Assembly (NCBI GenBank): GCA_963805325.1
Contig: CAWDTS010000017.1
Span: 67,921-131,920, forward strand
Source of the DNA: DASWJZ01 sp963805325
Lineage (GTDB): Bacteria > Pseudomonadota > Alphaproteobacteria > Rhizobiales > Afifellaceae
Direction: 5' to 3'
DNA: 64,000 nt
The first letter of the stretch is position 1, and the number at the start of each line of letters is the position of its first letter. The notes below the pieces were generated by a model, which worked only from the letters and a program-made list of their open reading frames with translations, ran no database searches and was not told the DNA's origin. Below are positions 1 to 9,037 of the stretch, piece after piece. The translations under genes and the position numbers were made by a program.

Positions 1-436
1 TCCCGTCAGTGGATAGGCGTTGTCCTTCGGACTGTTGAAAGGGCCGGTCGCTAGAAGATTCCAGCCCGGTTCGGTGCGGAAAATTTGATCGAGGTGCATC
101 GTGACGATGCCGGACCCGAAATGCGAGACGCAGAAATAGCGCGACGGGCCCGCCACCTGGGAGCGGCTTCAGCGCGCGTATCGTCAGGTCGTTTACGGTA
201 GGGCCGCCATTCCAATCGACCTCGAGCGGAACCGGACAGAGAATATGCCAGCCATAGGCGTTGGCGATCGCGATGGGGAGGCAGCGATAGGCGTGCTGCC
301 CCGGCATCGCGTCGATCCACGCGCGCCCGGGACGCGCCGGAACCACTTTCGGCGCGAAATCATGCAAGGTCCTGGCGATGAGGCTCGTCGTCTGCACATC
401 CGCCGCTTGCTCCGCGCGCGGCGCGCGATCTGGCAC
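1..436 (-). CDS. DUF6065-like protein, partial (3' end off window), frameshifted
   Basis: Translating the minus strand from a GTG at 436 gives a protein containing WIDAMPGQHAYRCLPIAIAN and then YGWHILCPVPLEVDWNGGP. I recognise this as the DUF6065 family, whose members share the AYRCLPL.IANA.GWE pattern; their function is unknown. One extra base near 160 breaks the frame. Shifting by one restores a conserved-looking tail (HFGSGIVTMH, then EPGWNLLATGPFNSPKD) that runs off the window start. It lies directly downstream of a glycosyltransferase on the same strand, so a role in surface glycan or glycosylation is possible but is only inference. The start codon is uncertain because the preceding gene's end is unresolved. 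Confidence 0.55.
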   Translation of the reverse strand, partial: MPDRAPRAEQAADVQTTSLIARTLHDFAPKVVPARPGRAWIDAMPGQHAYRCLPIAIANAYGWHILCPVPLEVDWNGGPTVNDLTIRALKPLPGGGPVALFLRLAFRVRHRHDAPRSNFPHRTGLESSSDRPFQQSEGQRLSTDG

Positions 437-1461
437 CTCGCCTCTGGCTTGGCGGGGCCAAAGAAGTCGTCGGCGTAGTCCTTGACCGTCCTCCAATCGT
501 AGATCGGCGAGCGCGAAAACGACCAGCCCGTCCCGTAGGACCTCGGAACGCCGAACGACTCCTTCAGCTGCTCGATGAACGCGACGAACCGCTGCCGCTC
601 CGGTTCGATCTTCGCAAGCGTGCGCGCCCGCACGTAGTCGCGCGGGATATTTCGTGCACGCAACGACTCCACAGCTTCGCGCACGGCGCGTGGGTTTGGA
701 TCGACGAAGAGGCAATAGTCGGGGTCGAAATAGAAATCGCGGCCGCCGCGACTCGGCGTGCTGACGATCGGCAGGCCTGCAAGCATATATTCCATGCTGG
801 AAGCCATCGCGCCCTCGACCTCCGAGAGGCAGAGCCCGACCGCCGCCCGCGCATAGAGCCTCATTGACCTCCGTGGACGGCATCCATTTCGGCAGCCCAT
901 CGACGATCCTGTTCAAGACGATGTGCCCGGGCCGCGCAGCCACACTCGCTGAGCCTCGTCCGCATGACGTCGGTCGGCGTGTTGCCCTGGTAGGTGAGAT
1001 AGGCGACACTGCGAGACTTCAACCGCCAGCTCGTGCCGCTTACCGAGCGTCATCCGAGCGTTATAGACCGCGTCGAATGTCACGGGGATATTGGGCAGCG
1101 GCCGGAAGACCTCTTCCGGCACCCGCATATTCTGATTGGCGAAGAACGCTTCTTCACCCGCCGCCTGCAGCGAATCCACCTCAGCTTGCGTGTCGCCGAG
1201 AAAGATCAATCGGTGCTGCGGGTGACGCACGCGAAATTGGCGTGCCGCCTGGGCTTTTACGGAAACCGTTTCGTCGTCACTGTCCCACACGGACGCGAGA
1301 AGGAAGACAGCGCGTGTCTCATGAGCTATCCCGCCAAGGGCCTCAGCCAGCCCAAGCGGCGCTTGCTTCTCCGATGTGGTGACAACAATCAGCGGTTCTG
1401 ATGAGAGCTTGATCGCCGACCCCCTGATATCGAGGTCAGCGGCGTCGGAGTCTTCGCTCAT
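437..1461 (-). CDS. Glycosyltransferase (GT-B, family 1-like), with three frame breaks
   Basis: Starts at ATG 1461 (MSEDSDAADLDIRG). The N-terminal half contains PLIVVTTSEKQAPLG and a spacing typical of GT-B glycosyltransferases. The C-terminal half contains LPKWMPSTEVNEA, then AAVGLCLSEVEGAMASSMEY, MLAGLPIVST and GGRDFYFD, the EX7E-like donor-site region of family-1 transferases. The frame breaks near 1017, 930 and 858, each by one extra base; correcting them restores continuous homology-like sequence. The 3' end is not resolved: the frame carrying DYADDFFGPAKPEA runs on into the DUF6065-like gene. The sugar substrate cannot be told. Three breaks within about 160 bases could also mean real decay. 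Confidence 0.6.
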
Positions 1462-1590
1462 CTTGCAGCTTGTGCCCTGGCCGCAGAAAGGACCGCATTC
1501 CGTTCGCGACTATATCGGCGCGTGACTGAGATTTCGCGGTCCACACCTCTCAACGAAGGCTCGCTTAAGCGAGGCTATCGCCGATTAGCC

Positions 1591-2389
1591 TTAGGAGTAA
1601 GGCGAGTTGTTGTTCGTCGCCTCCGGCGGGTTCGGCGGCTCGGTGCGTTCCTTGACGGTGCCCGACTCGGTTGGCGAGCCCGCGCCCGGTCCGGTCGGAT
1701 TTACTGACCCGCCCGTGGCCTTGAACTCCGGAGCGAGGCCGGGGCCAAGACCGTCTTCTATCAACGCGACGGACTGGCCGCGTTCCCCCGGTCGAAAGCT
1801 TCTTGAAGCCTCCGTTGGGGTTGGAGCCGACCACGCCGCCGGCCTGCACGTCCTGACATTCGGTCGCAGAACCGCCGCCCGACCCTGCGGGCGCGACGCA
1901 CGCCGTGCCGCTCCCTTCCTGCCAGGCAGCGATGCTCTCGCCACTATTGAGCACGTGGAAGTCTATGATCGTACCGCGCACCACGATCGACATGGTGGGC
2001 GTCTTTATCGAATAGGCTTCTTTTGGGCTCTTGCCGGTGATGAAGCGGAACGTCCCCTTCAATGCGTTGAGCGCCACGTCCGTCGCCGTGCCGTCCGACT
2101 TGAAGAGGAACTTGTCGATGACTACCCGGGAATGCGGGCCGACGACAAATCGCGTGTTGTCGACGAAGCGAATTTGCGCCTGACCGGCTTCATCGGTCTC
2201 GACCTGGTCTCCTTCGAAAACGTCGCCCGGAGCGTTCAGGACGCGGACGCCAGCGGGGCCTGTGGCGTTGGCGTGCGAAAGCACCTTCACCGTCGTCCCG
2301 CTCGGCTCCAGCGCCGAGGCGAAAGTCGGTATCGCGGTGGTCGCAAGTAGAGAGAAAAGAAGCCGTCGAATATGCTTCTTGCGAGACAT
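1591..2389 (-). CDS. FecR-domain secreted protein (solo), frameshifted near the C terminus
   Basis: ATG 2389 (MSRKKHIRRLLFSLLAT) begins a signal peptide ending near FASA. A FecR-type beta domain follows: GDVFEGDQVETDEAGQAQIR, FVDNTRFVVGPHSRVVIDKF, GTFRFITGKS and VVRGTIIDFHV. One extra G in the run of five Gs near 1797 breaks the frame; correction yields a Pro/Gly/Thr-rich tail ending PPNPPEATNNNSPYS. Classical FecR is an inner-membrane anti-sigma partner of FecI and FecA, and neither gene is present here, so this is one of the exported solo FecR-domain proteins. A second one lies at 24033-24662. Its function is not known. Confidence 0.7.
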
Positions 2390-2613
2390 GCCCCAGCCCC
2401 AAACGCGTTTCACCGAAGATGAACCGGAGCGGGCCGAAAAGTCAATTGGAGACCTGCCGAGACAGCTTCGCGTGCCCGGTTGCGTTGCCGCCGGAGCACA
2501 GCGAAGCCGAAGGTGGACGGAGCGAGGTCTTGCCATTCAGCTCCAATCCCCGCAACCTTCGGTCTACAGCCGGTGACCTGCAAGTATGCCGGTGCGAAAA
2601 ACGGAGGGAGATC

Positions 2614-3615
2614 ATGAAACGCATCCTGCTCGCAGCAGCCGCGTCGGTCATTGCATCCTGGGCTGTACCGGCCTTGGCGCAGTGCGATCCCGGAGAGACG
2701 GTCATCAAGTTCAGCCATGTCGTGGCGCCGACGGGCAATCCGAAGGGCGAGGCGGCGCAGGAATTCGCCGACCGCGTCAACACCGAGATGAACGGCAAGG
2801 CCTGCGTCGAGGTCTATCCCAACTCGCAGCTCTTCGACGACGACAAGGTGCTGGAGGCGATGATCCTCGGCGACGTGCAACTCGCGGCGCCGTCGCTCTC
2901 GAAGTTCGAGCAATACACGCTGGTCTTCCGGCTGTTCGACCTGCCCTTCATCTTCAACGACATCGCCGCCGTCGACCGCTTCCAGAAGTCGGACGGTGGC
3001 CAGAAGATGCTGAATTCCATGCACGACAAGGGCCTGATCGGCCTCGGCTTCTGGCACAACGGGCTGAAGCAGATGTCGGCCAACAAGCCGCTCCTCCTGC
3101 CGAGCGACGCGAAGGGTCTGAAATTCCGCATCCAGCCCTCCGACGTGCTGCAGGCGCAGTTCGAGGCGCTTGGCGCAGTGCCGCAGAAGCTTGCCTTCTC
3201 CGAGGTCTACGGGGCGCTGCAGACCGGCGTCGTCGATGGCCAGGAGAACACCTACTCGAACATCTACACGAAGAAATTCTTCGAGGTTCAGGACGGCATC
3301 ACCGAGACCAATCACGGCGTGCTCGACTATCTGCTCGTGACCTCCGCCGACTTCTGGGAGGGACTCAAGCCGGACGTGCGTGACCAACTGTCGAAGATCC
3401 TGACCGAGGTCACCGACAAGTGGAATGCCAAGGCCGGCGAGGTGAACGACGCGGCAAAGGCGAAGATCCTCGCCGCCGGCACGACGATCCGCACGCTCGA
3501 TGCCGCGCAGCGCGATGCGTGGAAGGCGGCCATGAAGCCAGTTTGGGCGAAGTTCTCCGATCAGATCGGCCAGGACGTCATCGACGCGGCGCTGGCGGCA
3601 AACCAGGGAAGCTAG
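2614..3615 (+). CDS. dctP: TRAP transporter solute-binding protein, DctP family
   Basis: 333 aa, starting at ATG 2614 after a GGAGGG ribosome site. A cleavable signal peptide (MKRILLAAAASVIASWAVPA, cleavage after LAQ) is followed by a DctP fold: VIKFSHVVAPTGNPKGEAAQ, QLFDDDKVLEAMILGDVQLA, and the family hallmark AFSEVYGALQTGVVDGQENT. The periplasmic protein captures an organic acid and hands it to the DctQM membrane pair that follows. The Arg that binds carboxylates (LKFRIQPSDV) is present. The substrate is probably a C4-dicarboxylate or a related acid, but sequence alone does not settle it. A strong hairpin just after the stop should stabilise this message relative to dctQM. Confidence 0.92.
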   Translation: MKRILLAAAASVIASWAVPALAQCDPGETVIKFSHVVAPTGNPKGEAAQEFADRVNTEMNGKACVEVYPNSQLFDDDKVLEAMILGDVQLAAPSLSKFEQYTLVFRLFDLPFIFNDIAAVDRFQKSDGGQKMLNSMHDKGLIGLGFWHNGLKQMSANKPLLLPSDAKGLKFRIQPSDVLQAQFEALGAVPQKLAFSEVYGALQTGVVDGQENTYSNIYTKKFFEVQDGITETNHGVLDYLLVTSADFWEGLKPDVRDQLSKILTEVTDKWNAKAGEVNDAAKAKILAAGTTIRTLDAAQRDAWKAAMKPVWAKFSDQIGQDVIDAALAANQGS

Positions 3616-3622
3616 CAAGCTT

Positions 3623-3656
3623 GATCGGGCCCGGGCGAAGAACCCCGGGCCCGATC
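3623..3656 (+). terminator. Intercistronic hairpin between dctP and dctQ
   Basis: A perfect 13-bp inverted repeat (GATCGGGCCCGGG and its complement) with an 8-nt loop lies 8 bases after the dctP stop. No T-run follows, so it is better read as an mRNA-stabilising or attenuating hairpin that raises binding-protein output over the permease genes than as a full terminator. Confidence 0.7.
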
Positions 3657-3707
3657 TCACCCGAAGGCGGCTCCGGCCGAGGACCGGCTGTTGGGGAGGG
3701 GCGCGCC

Positions 3708-4301
3708 ATGGAGGCATTCCGCAGGTTGACCCGGCAGATGGAGGAGTCGGCGATCGCCCTCCTCCTCGCGGCGATGACCATCGTGACCTTCAGTCAGGTC
3801 GTGGCCCGCTACGTCTTCAACTCCGGCTGGCCGGCGGCGCTTGAGTTCACCACCATCTTGTTCGCCTGGCTGGTGCTGTTCGGCGCGAGCTATGCCATGC
3901 GCATCGGCGCGCATCTTGGCGTCGACGTCCTGATCCGCCTGCTGCCGACCCCCGTCTATCGGTCGATCGCGGTTCTCGGCGCCCTCGCCTGCATCGTCTA
4001 CGCCGGCATCCTCTTCTACGGCTCCTGCGGAAATCCGTTCGCGACCGGCGACATTTGCGGCGCCGGCTATGTCGGCAAGATGTACGCGGTCGGCCTGAAG
4101 ACGACCGACCTGCATTGGCCGCGCTGGGCGGTCTACGCGATCCTGCCGATCGGCATGGTGCTCTTTGCGCTGCGCGCCGGGGAGGCAGCGGTCATGATCT
4201 TGAGCGGCCAGCGCGACGAACTCGCGGCCGGCCACGAGGCGGAGGATCTTCTGCGCGAGGCCGCCGCAAGCGGCTCCGCGATCCGGCCGGACCAGAATTG
4301 A
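3708..4301 (+). CDS. dctQ: TRAP transporter small permease, DctQ family
   Basis: 197 aa, starting at ATG 3708 with GGGGAGGG about 10 bases upstream. Four hydrophobic helices are visible (around SAIALLLAAMTIVTFSQVVA, FTTILFAWLVLFGASYAM, SIAVLGALACIVYAGILFY and VYAILPIGMVLFAL), matching the four-helix DctQ fold. The conserved R.VFN.....EF.....W segment (RYVFNSGWPAALEFTTILFA) is present. It pairs with the large subunit DctM encoded 9 bases downstream to form the secondary transporter fed by DctP. Confidence 0.9.
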   Translation: MEAFRRLTRQMEESAIALLLAAMTIVTFSQVVARYVFNSGWPAALEFTTILFAWLVLFGASYAMRIGAHLGVDVLIRLLPTPVYRSIAVLGALACIVYAGILFYGSCGNPFATGDICGAGYVGKMYAVGLKTTDLHWPRWAVYAILPIGMVLFALRAGEAAVMILSGQRDELAAGHEAEDLLREAAASGSAIRPDQN

Positions 4302-4310
4302 GGCCCGGCC

Positions 4311-5711
4311 GTGGAAAGCCTCGTCCTCTTCATCCTCGTCTTGTCCATGCTGGCGCTCGGCGTGCCGATCGCCGTCTCGCTCGGGCTGTCGAGCCTCATC
4401 GTCATCATCTTCTTTTCCCACGACTCGCTCGCGTCGATCTCGCTGAACTTCTTCCAGTCGACGCAGGGCTATACGCTGCTCGCCATCCCGTTCTTCGTGC
4501 TCGCCTCGAACTTCATGTCAACGGGCGGCGTCGCGCGGCGCATCATCCGCTTTGCGATCGCCTGCGTCGGTCAGTTTCGCGGCGGACTCGCCATGGCCGG
4601 CGTCTTCGCCTGCATGCTCTTCGCGGCACTCTCCGGCTCCTCGCCAGCGACAGTCGTCGCCATCGGCTCGATCGCCATCACCGGCATGCGCCAAGTCGGT
4701 TACACCAAGGAGTTCGCCGCCGGCGTCATCGCCAATGCCGGCACGCTCGGCATCCTGATCCCGCCGTCGATCGTGATGGTGGTCTACTGCGCCGCGACCG
4801 ACGTCTCCGTCGGCCGCATGTTTCTGGCCGGCATCATCCCGGGCATCGTCGCCGGCCTGATGCTGATGATCGCCATCTACGTCGCGGCGCGGGTCAAGGG
4901 CCTGCCGGCGCAGCCTTTCGCGGGCTTCCGGGAGATGGCCGCAGCGGCCGGCGATTCCGCCTTCGGTCTCTTTCTCATGGTCATCATTCTCGGCGGCATC
5001 TATGGCGGCATCTTCACGCCGACCGAGGCGGCGGCGGTCGCCGCGGTCTACGCCTTCCTCGTCGCGATCTTCGTCTATCGCGACATGGGGCCGCTCAAGG
5101 GCGTTCCGTGGCGCATGCCGGACGAGACGATCGACCGCGCGCTGCTGCGCAACCTTTTCCTGACGGTGACGCGCTTCCTGCCCGGCTGCGTCCATCGCGA
5201 CACGGTGAAAGTGCTGGTCGATTCCGCGCGCACGACCATCATGCTGATGTTCATCATCGCGAACGCGCTGCTCTTCGCGCACGTTCTGACCACCGAGCGC
5301 ATTCCCCAGACGATCACCGATTGGATGATCGGCGCCGGGTTCAACTGGTGGACCTTCCTGATCGCCGTCAACGTGCTCCTGCTGCTCGGCGGCCAGTTCA
5401 TGGAGCCGTCCGGGCTGCTCCTGATCGTGGCGCCACTCGTCTTCCCGATCGCCATCGAGCTCGGCGTCGACCCGATCCATCTCGGCATCATCATGGTGGT
5501 CAACATGGAGATCGGCATGATCACGCCGCCGATCGGCCTCAACCTCTTCGTCACCTCCGGCATCACCGGAATGGATCTCTTCCAGGTCACGCGGGCGGCG
5601 CTCCCCTTCTGCGCCGTCCTGCTCCTGTTCCTCGTGCTCGTGACCTACGTGCCGTTCCTGTCGACTGTTCTTCCCTATGCGTTGATGGGGCCGGAGGTCG
5701 TCACGCGCTGA
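4311..5711 (+). CDS. dctM: TRAP transporter large permease, DctM family
   Basis: 466 aa from a GTG start at 4311. It is a polytopic membrane protein with typical DctM motifs: NAGTLGILIPPSIVMVVYCA, GGIYGGIFTPTEAAAVAAVY, and near the end NMEIGMITPPIGLNLFV. It is the ion-coupled transport channel of the dctPQM system. The stop overlaps the convergent gnd stop by 11 bases (5701-5711), so no terminator fits between the two operons. Confidence 0.92.
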   Translation: MESLVLFILVLSMLALGVPIAVSLGLSSLIVIIFFSHDSLASISLNFFQSTQGYTLLAIPFFVLASNFMSTGGVARRIIRFAIACVGQFRGGLAMAGVFACMLFAALSGSSPATVVAIGSIAITGMRQVGYTKEFAAGVIANAGTLGILIPPSIVMVVYCAATDVSVGRMFLAGIIPGIVAGLMLMIAIYVAARVKGLPAQPFAGFREMAAAAGDSAFGLFLMVIILGGIYGGIFTPTEAAAVAAVYAFLVAIFVYRDMGPLKGVPWRMPDETIDRALLRNLFLTVTRFLPGCVHRDTVKVLVDSARTTIMLMFIIANALLFAHVLTTERIPQTITDWMIGAGFNWWTFLIAVNVLLLLGGQFMEPSGLLLIVAPLVFPIAIELGVDPIHLGIIMVVNMEIGMITPPIGLNLFVTSGITGMDLFQVTRAALPFCAVLLLFLVLVTYVPFLSTVLPYALMGPEVVTR

Positions 5712-7177
5712 GCGGCTGAGGCGCCGCTTTCCTCATTTCCGCGACTTCGACCGCGACCTCGCTGCCGTCCTGCGCCCAGCGGGTGTGGAATTTGCCGGGC
5801 TTGTCGAGGCGGGCGTAGGTGTGCGCGCCGAAATAGTCGCGAAGACCCTGCAGCAGATTGGCCGACCCGCGCGCGCGCCGCAGGCCGTCATAATAGGCGA
5901 GCGTCGAGGAGAAGGCGGGCATCGGAACGCCGCTCTGCACCGCAAGCGCCAGCGTCTTCCGCCAGTTCGTCTCGGCCTTCTTCAGGGCGTCCCGGAAGAA
6001 GTCGTGGAAGAGCAGGTTCGGCAGCGCCGCATCCGATTCGTAAGCCTCACCGATGCGGTGCAGGAGCCGCGCGCGGATGATGCAGCCGCCGCGCCAGATC
6101 ATCGCGAGCTCGCCGAGCTTCAGGTCCCAGCCGAATTGCTGCGATGCGACCGCCATCTCTTCGAAGCCCTGCGCATAGGCGACGATCTTCGAGGCGTAGA
6201 GCCCGTCGCGGATCGCGTCGATGTCGGCCGGCGTCGGCCTTGTGCGTCGAGACGACCGGATGCGCGAGAACCTTCTCGGCCGCGATGCGCAGCGTGCGCC
6301 TCGCCGAAAGCGCGCGGGCGAAGACCGCCTCGGTGATCGCGGTGAGCGGCACGCCGAGATCGAGCGCCGACTGCACCGCCCAGCGGCCGGTGCCCTTCTG
6401 CTCCGCCTCGTCGACGATCGCATCGACGAGCGGGTTGCCGGTCGAGTCCTTCTTGCGGAGCACCTCGGCGGTGATCTCGATCAGATAGGAGTCGAGGTCG
6501 CCCTTCTTCCATTCCTCGAAGATCTCGGCCATCGCGTCGGCGGAAAGGCCGTAGACGCTTTTCATGAGATCGTAGGCCTCGGCGATCAGCTGCATGTCGG
6601 CATACTCGATGCCGTTATGCACCATCTTCACGTAGTGGCCGGAGCCCCCCGGCCCGATATAGGTCACGCAGGGCGCGCCATCGACCTGCGCGGCCATCTT
6701 CTTGACGATCGGCTCGATCCGCGAATAGGCCTCGCGCTCGCCGCCCGGCATCATGCTCGGGCCGAGCAGCGCGCCCTCCTCGCCGCCCGACACCCCCATG
6801 CCGACGAAGCGAAGGCCTTTCGCCTTCAGCGCCTTCGCGCGACGGTCGGTGTCCTCGTATTCGGAATTGCCGCCGTCGATGACGATATCGCCCTTCTCGA
6901 GATGCGGCACGAGGTCATCGATCACCTGGTCGACCGGAGAGCCCGCTTTCACCATGATGATGATCGGCCGCGGCGGCTTGATCGACGCGACGAACGCCGC
7001 CAAGTCCTTGGCGGGCAAGAACCTGCCCTCGCCGCCATAGTCCTTCATTAGCGCGTCGGTGCGGTCCGGATGGCGGTTATAGAGCGAAACGCCAAAACCC
7101 TTGCGCGCCGCGTTGCGGGCGAGGTTCGAGCCCATCACCGCAAGCCCAAGCACGCCGATATCGCTGAGTTCAGCCAT
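5701..7177 (-). CDS. gnd: 6-phosphogluconate dehydrogenase, decarboxylating, one frame break
   Basis: Starts at ATG 7177 after GAGGAGAG. The N-terminal Rossmann domain (IGVLGLAVMGSNLARNAARK) binds NADP. VIDGGNSEYEDTDRR, FVGMGVSGGEEGALLGPSMM and SGHYVKMVHNGIEYADMQLI are the substrate-site signatures, with the catalytic Lys/Asn in KMVHNGIEY. The C-terminal domain continues through a one-base frame break near 6233 (STHKAD, then ADIDAIRDGLYASKIVAYAQ) and ends MRKAAPQPLSA, giving roughly the usual 480-490 residues. It oxidises 6-phosphogluconate to ribulose-5-phosphate in the pentose phosphate pathway. The neighbouring KDG-type kinase suggests hexonate use. Confidence 0.88.
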
Positions 7178-7323
7178 CACTCTCTCCTCGTCGTCGCGTG
7201 CCCGCCCCCCGGGAACTCCTAGGCGTTTCTGGACCATCCGGCGCGCTGAAAGCAACCCGAATGTGGCGGCGCGCCGCGCGTTGACACCCCCTAGCCGAGG
7301 CCCTAAGTCAGGCCGGCTTACCG

Positions 7324-7408
7324 GCCCAGGTGGCGGAATTGGTAGACGCGCACGGTTCAGGTCCGTGTGCCGCGAGGCGTGAAGGTTCGAGTCCTTTCCT
7401 GGGCACCA
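7324..7408 (+). tRNA. tRNA-Leu (anticodon CAG)
   Basis: The acceptor strands GCCCAGG (7324-7330) and CCTGGGC (7398-7404) pair fully. Discriminator A is at 7405 and an encoded CCA at 7406-7408. The D-loop carries GGCGGAATTGGTAGACGC, the anticodon stem CACGG/CCGTG flanks TTCAGGT with CAG at 7358-7360, and there is a class-II variable arm and a GGTTCGAGTCC T-arm. The long variable arm and anticodon define a leucine tRNA reading CUG. Confidence 0.97.
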
Positions 7409-7588
7409 GGCTTCGCTCTTACGAGCTTCGCCTGGCACGGCCGGGCTTCGTGAGGGCGCATTGGTCTGTGGGCGTAGCGAGTTAGAGCGGAGCCTGCCCG
7501 GCGAAGCTTGAGCGGAGCGAAAGCGAAGACGGGCGATGCACTACGTCACCATCTTCGTCGGCTGCTCCCTTCCAATCCTGGCTTCGTT

Positions 7589-8533
7589 GTGAAACCCGTC
7601 TCCTTCGCCTCGATCGGCGAGTGCATGATCGAGCTCTCGGCCGGAAACGGCGCCGGCTGGCGCATGGGGTTTGCCGGCGACACCTTCAACACGGCCTGGT
7701 ACGTGCGGGCGATCCTGCCAAGGGAAAGCCGCGTCGCCTACGTGACCGGGCTCGGCGACGATCCGTTCTCCGACAAGATGCGCGATGTCATCGCCGAAGC
7801 CGGGGTGGAGACCGACCGCTTGCGCAAGGTTCCAGGGCGGCGGCCCGGCCTCTATGCGATCACCCTGAAGGAGGCGGAGCGCTCGTTCACCTATTGGCGC
7901 GGCGAATCCGCAGCGCGCTGTCTTGCCGACGATCCTGCGTGGCTGAAGCGCGCGCTCGGCCACGCCGGCCTGCTCTATTTCTCCGGGATCACGCTCGCGA
8001 TCCTCGCGCCGACCGCGCGGCGGCGGCTGCTCAAGGCGGTCGGTGACGCACGAAAGGCCGGCGCGACGATCGCCTTCGACCCGAACTACAGGCCGGTGCT
8101 CTGGCCCGACAAAAAGACGGCGGCTGCGGCGGTCGAGGCGGCTTTCCGGGTGACGGACATCGCGCTCCCAACGCTTTCCGACGCGCACGATCTCTTCGGC
8201 GACCGCACGGAAAGCCGTGCCGCCAAGCGGCTGACCGAGGCGGGCGTCGGCGAGTTCGTGCTCAAGAATGGCGAGAAGCCGGCGCTTGTCTTCGGCGACG
8301 GCCAATACGGCAAGGTGCTGCCGGGGAAGCCGAAGCGGCTCGTCGACACCACCGGCGCCGGCAATTCCTTCTCCGGCGCCTATCTGGCGGGGCGGATCAC
8401 CGGCCTCGACCCGATTTGCGCGGCGCGGCTCGGTCATCGCGTGGCGGCAGAGGTGGTCGGCGTGCATGGAGCGCTCGCCAAGATCGACGGCGCGAAAGCG
8501 CTGAAGGCGGCGAAATCGAAGGCAACCGCCTAA
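7589..8533 (+). CDS. kdgK: PfkB-family sugar kinase, 2-keto-3-deoxygluconate kinase-like
   Basis: About 314 aa from GTG 7589 (MKPVSFASIGECMIELS). Upstream in-frame codons exist, but the family N terminus SIGECM.EL fixes this start. Ribokinase-family features are present: GFAGDTFNTAWYVR for substrate binding, and DTTGAGNSFSGAYLAG with the catalytic Asp of the GAGD-like motif, although the usual GD is GN here. YFSGITLAILAP and FDPNYRPVLWP match KDG kinases. It would phosphorylate 2-keto-3-deoxygluconate to KDPG in the Entner-Doudoroff route. The Asp-to-Asn change at the catalytic motif (TGAGNSF instead of TGAGDSF) is seen in some KDG kinases and should be checked. Confidence 0.75.
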   Translation: MKPVSFASIGECMIELSAGNGAGWRMGFAGDTFNTAWYVRAILPRESRVAYVTGLGDDPFSDKMRDVIAEAGVETDRLRKVPGRRPGLYAITLKEAERSFTYWRGESAARCLADDPAWLKRALGHAGLLYFSGITLAILAPTARRRLLKAVGDARKAGATIAFDPNYRPVLWPDKKTAAAAVEAAFRVTDIALPTLSDAHDLFGDRTESRAAKRLTEAGVGEFVLKNGEKPALVFGDGQYGKVLPGKPKRLVDTTGAGNSFSGAYLAGRITGLDPICAARLGHRVAAEVVGVHGALAKIDGAKALKAAKSKATA

Positions 8534-8904
8534 GCCGCGTAGCGGCGGAGGAGTGCCTTTAGCGCCGGCTCGTCGAGCTTCGCGAGCTGTTCAATCGCCG
8601 CTTCCGCGCCGCGCTTCACATCACGCTTATGGCGTGCCTTGACCTCGTCGACGTCCTTCTGAAGCTCCCGCAGGTGCGCCAGCTTTTCGCCCTTGGCGTC
8701 TCCCGCCAGCTCCACCACCGCGTCGATCAGGGTGCCGAGCTGGTCGCCGAAGCTTGCCACGTTCTCCACCACGTCACGCTCGACCGCCGGGCTGCCGGCG
8801 TAGCTCACGTCGATCCGCGGCGAGAACCAGTTGGCGAGGTCGACGTCGCCGCTCGGAAGATTGAAGGTGAAGGGAAACCAGGGTTGCATCGTGCTTGCGG
8901 TCAT
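8530..8904 (-). CDS. Hypothetical helical protein
   Basis: 124 aa, starting at ATG 8904 and ending at a stop that overlaps the convergent kinase stop. The N terminus is hydrophobic/aromatic (MQPWFPFTFNLPSGDVDLAN), followed by a charged, heptad-like helical region (GEKLAHLRELQKDVDEVKAR). I recognise no family. The length and pattern of an amphipathic helix after a short apolar head are vaguely phasin-like, but that is not supported by a motif. Confidence 0.5.
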   Translation of the reverse strand: MTASTMQPWFPFTFNLPSGDVDLANWFSPRIDVSYAGSPAVERDVVENVASFGDQLGTLIDAVVELAGDAKGEKLAHLRELQKDVDEVKARHKRDVKRGAEAAIEQLAKLDEPALKALLRRYAA

Positions 8905-8969
8905 CGTCCATCTCCTGAGGCCGGAACGGCCGCGCGCAGCTTAGCCCCTCTAACTGAGGTCCTAAATGA

Positions 8970-8997
8970 GAGAGCCCGACCAAGGGGCCGGGCTCTC
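8970..8997 (-). terminator. Probable rho-independent terminator of the pyrimidine operon
   Basis: A 9-bp stem (GAGAGCCCG and complement) with a 10-nt loop lies 40 bases downstream of the stop of the last gene of the minus-strand operon. In the direction of transcription a short weak T-rich stretch follows. It is well placed to end the long transcript coming from 19.8 kb. Confidence 0.6.
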
Positions 8998-9037
8998 CAA
9001 AGGCAATTCCGGGCGTACCCGGGCGGCTGTCGCCGTG

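Noticed and set aside
7324..7408. tRNA-Leu as an integration site for a genomic island
   Set aside because: No integrase, no repeated tRNA 3' end and no composition change were seen nearby.
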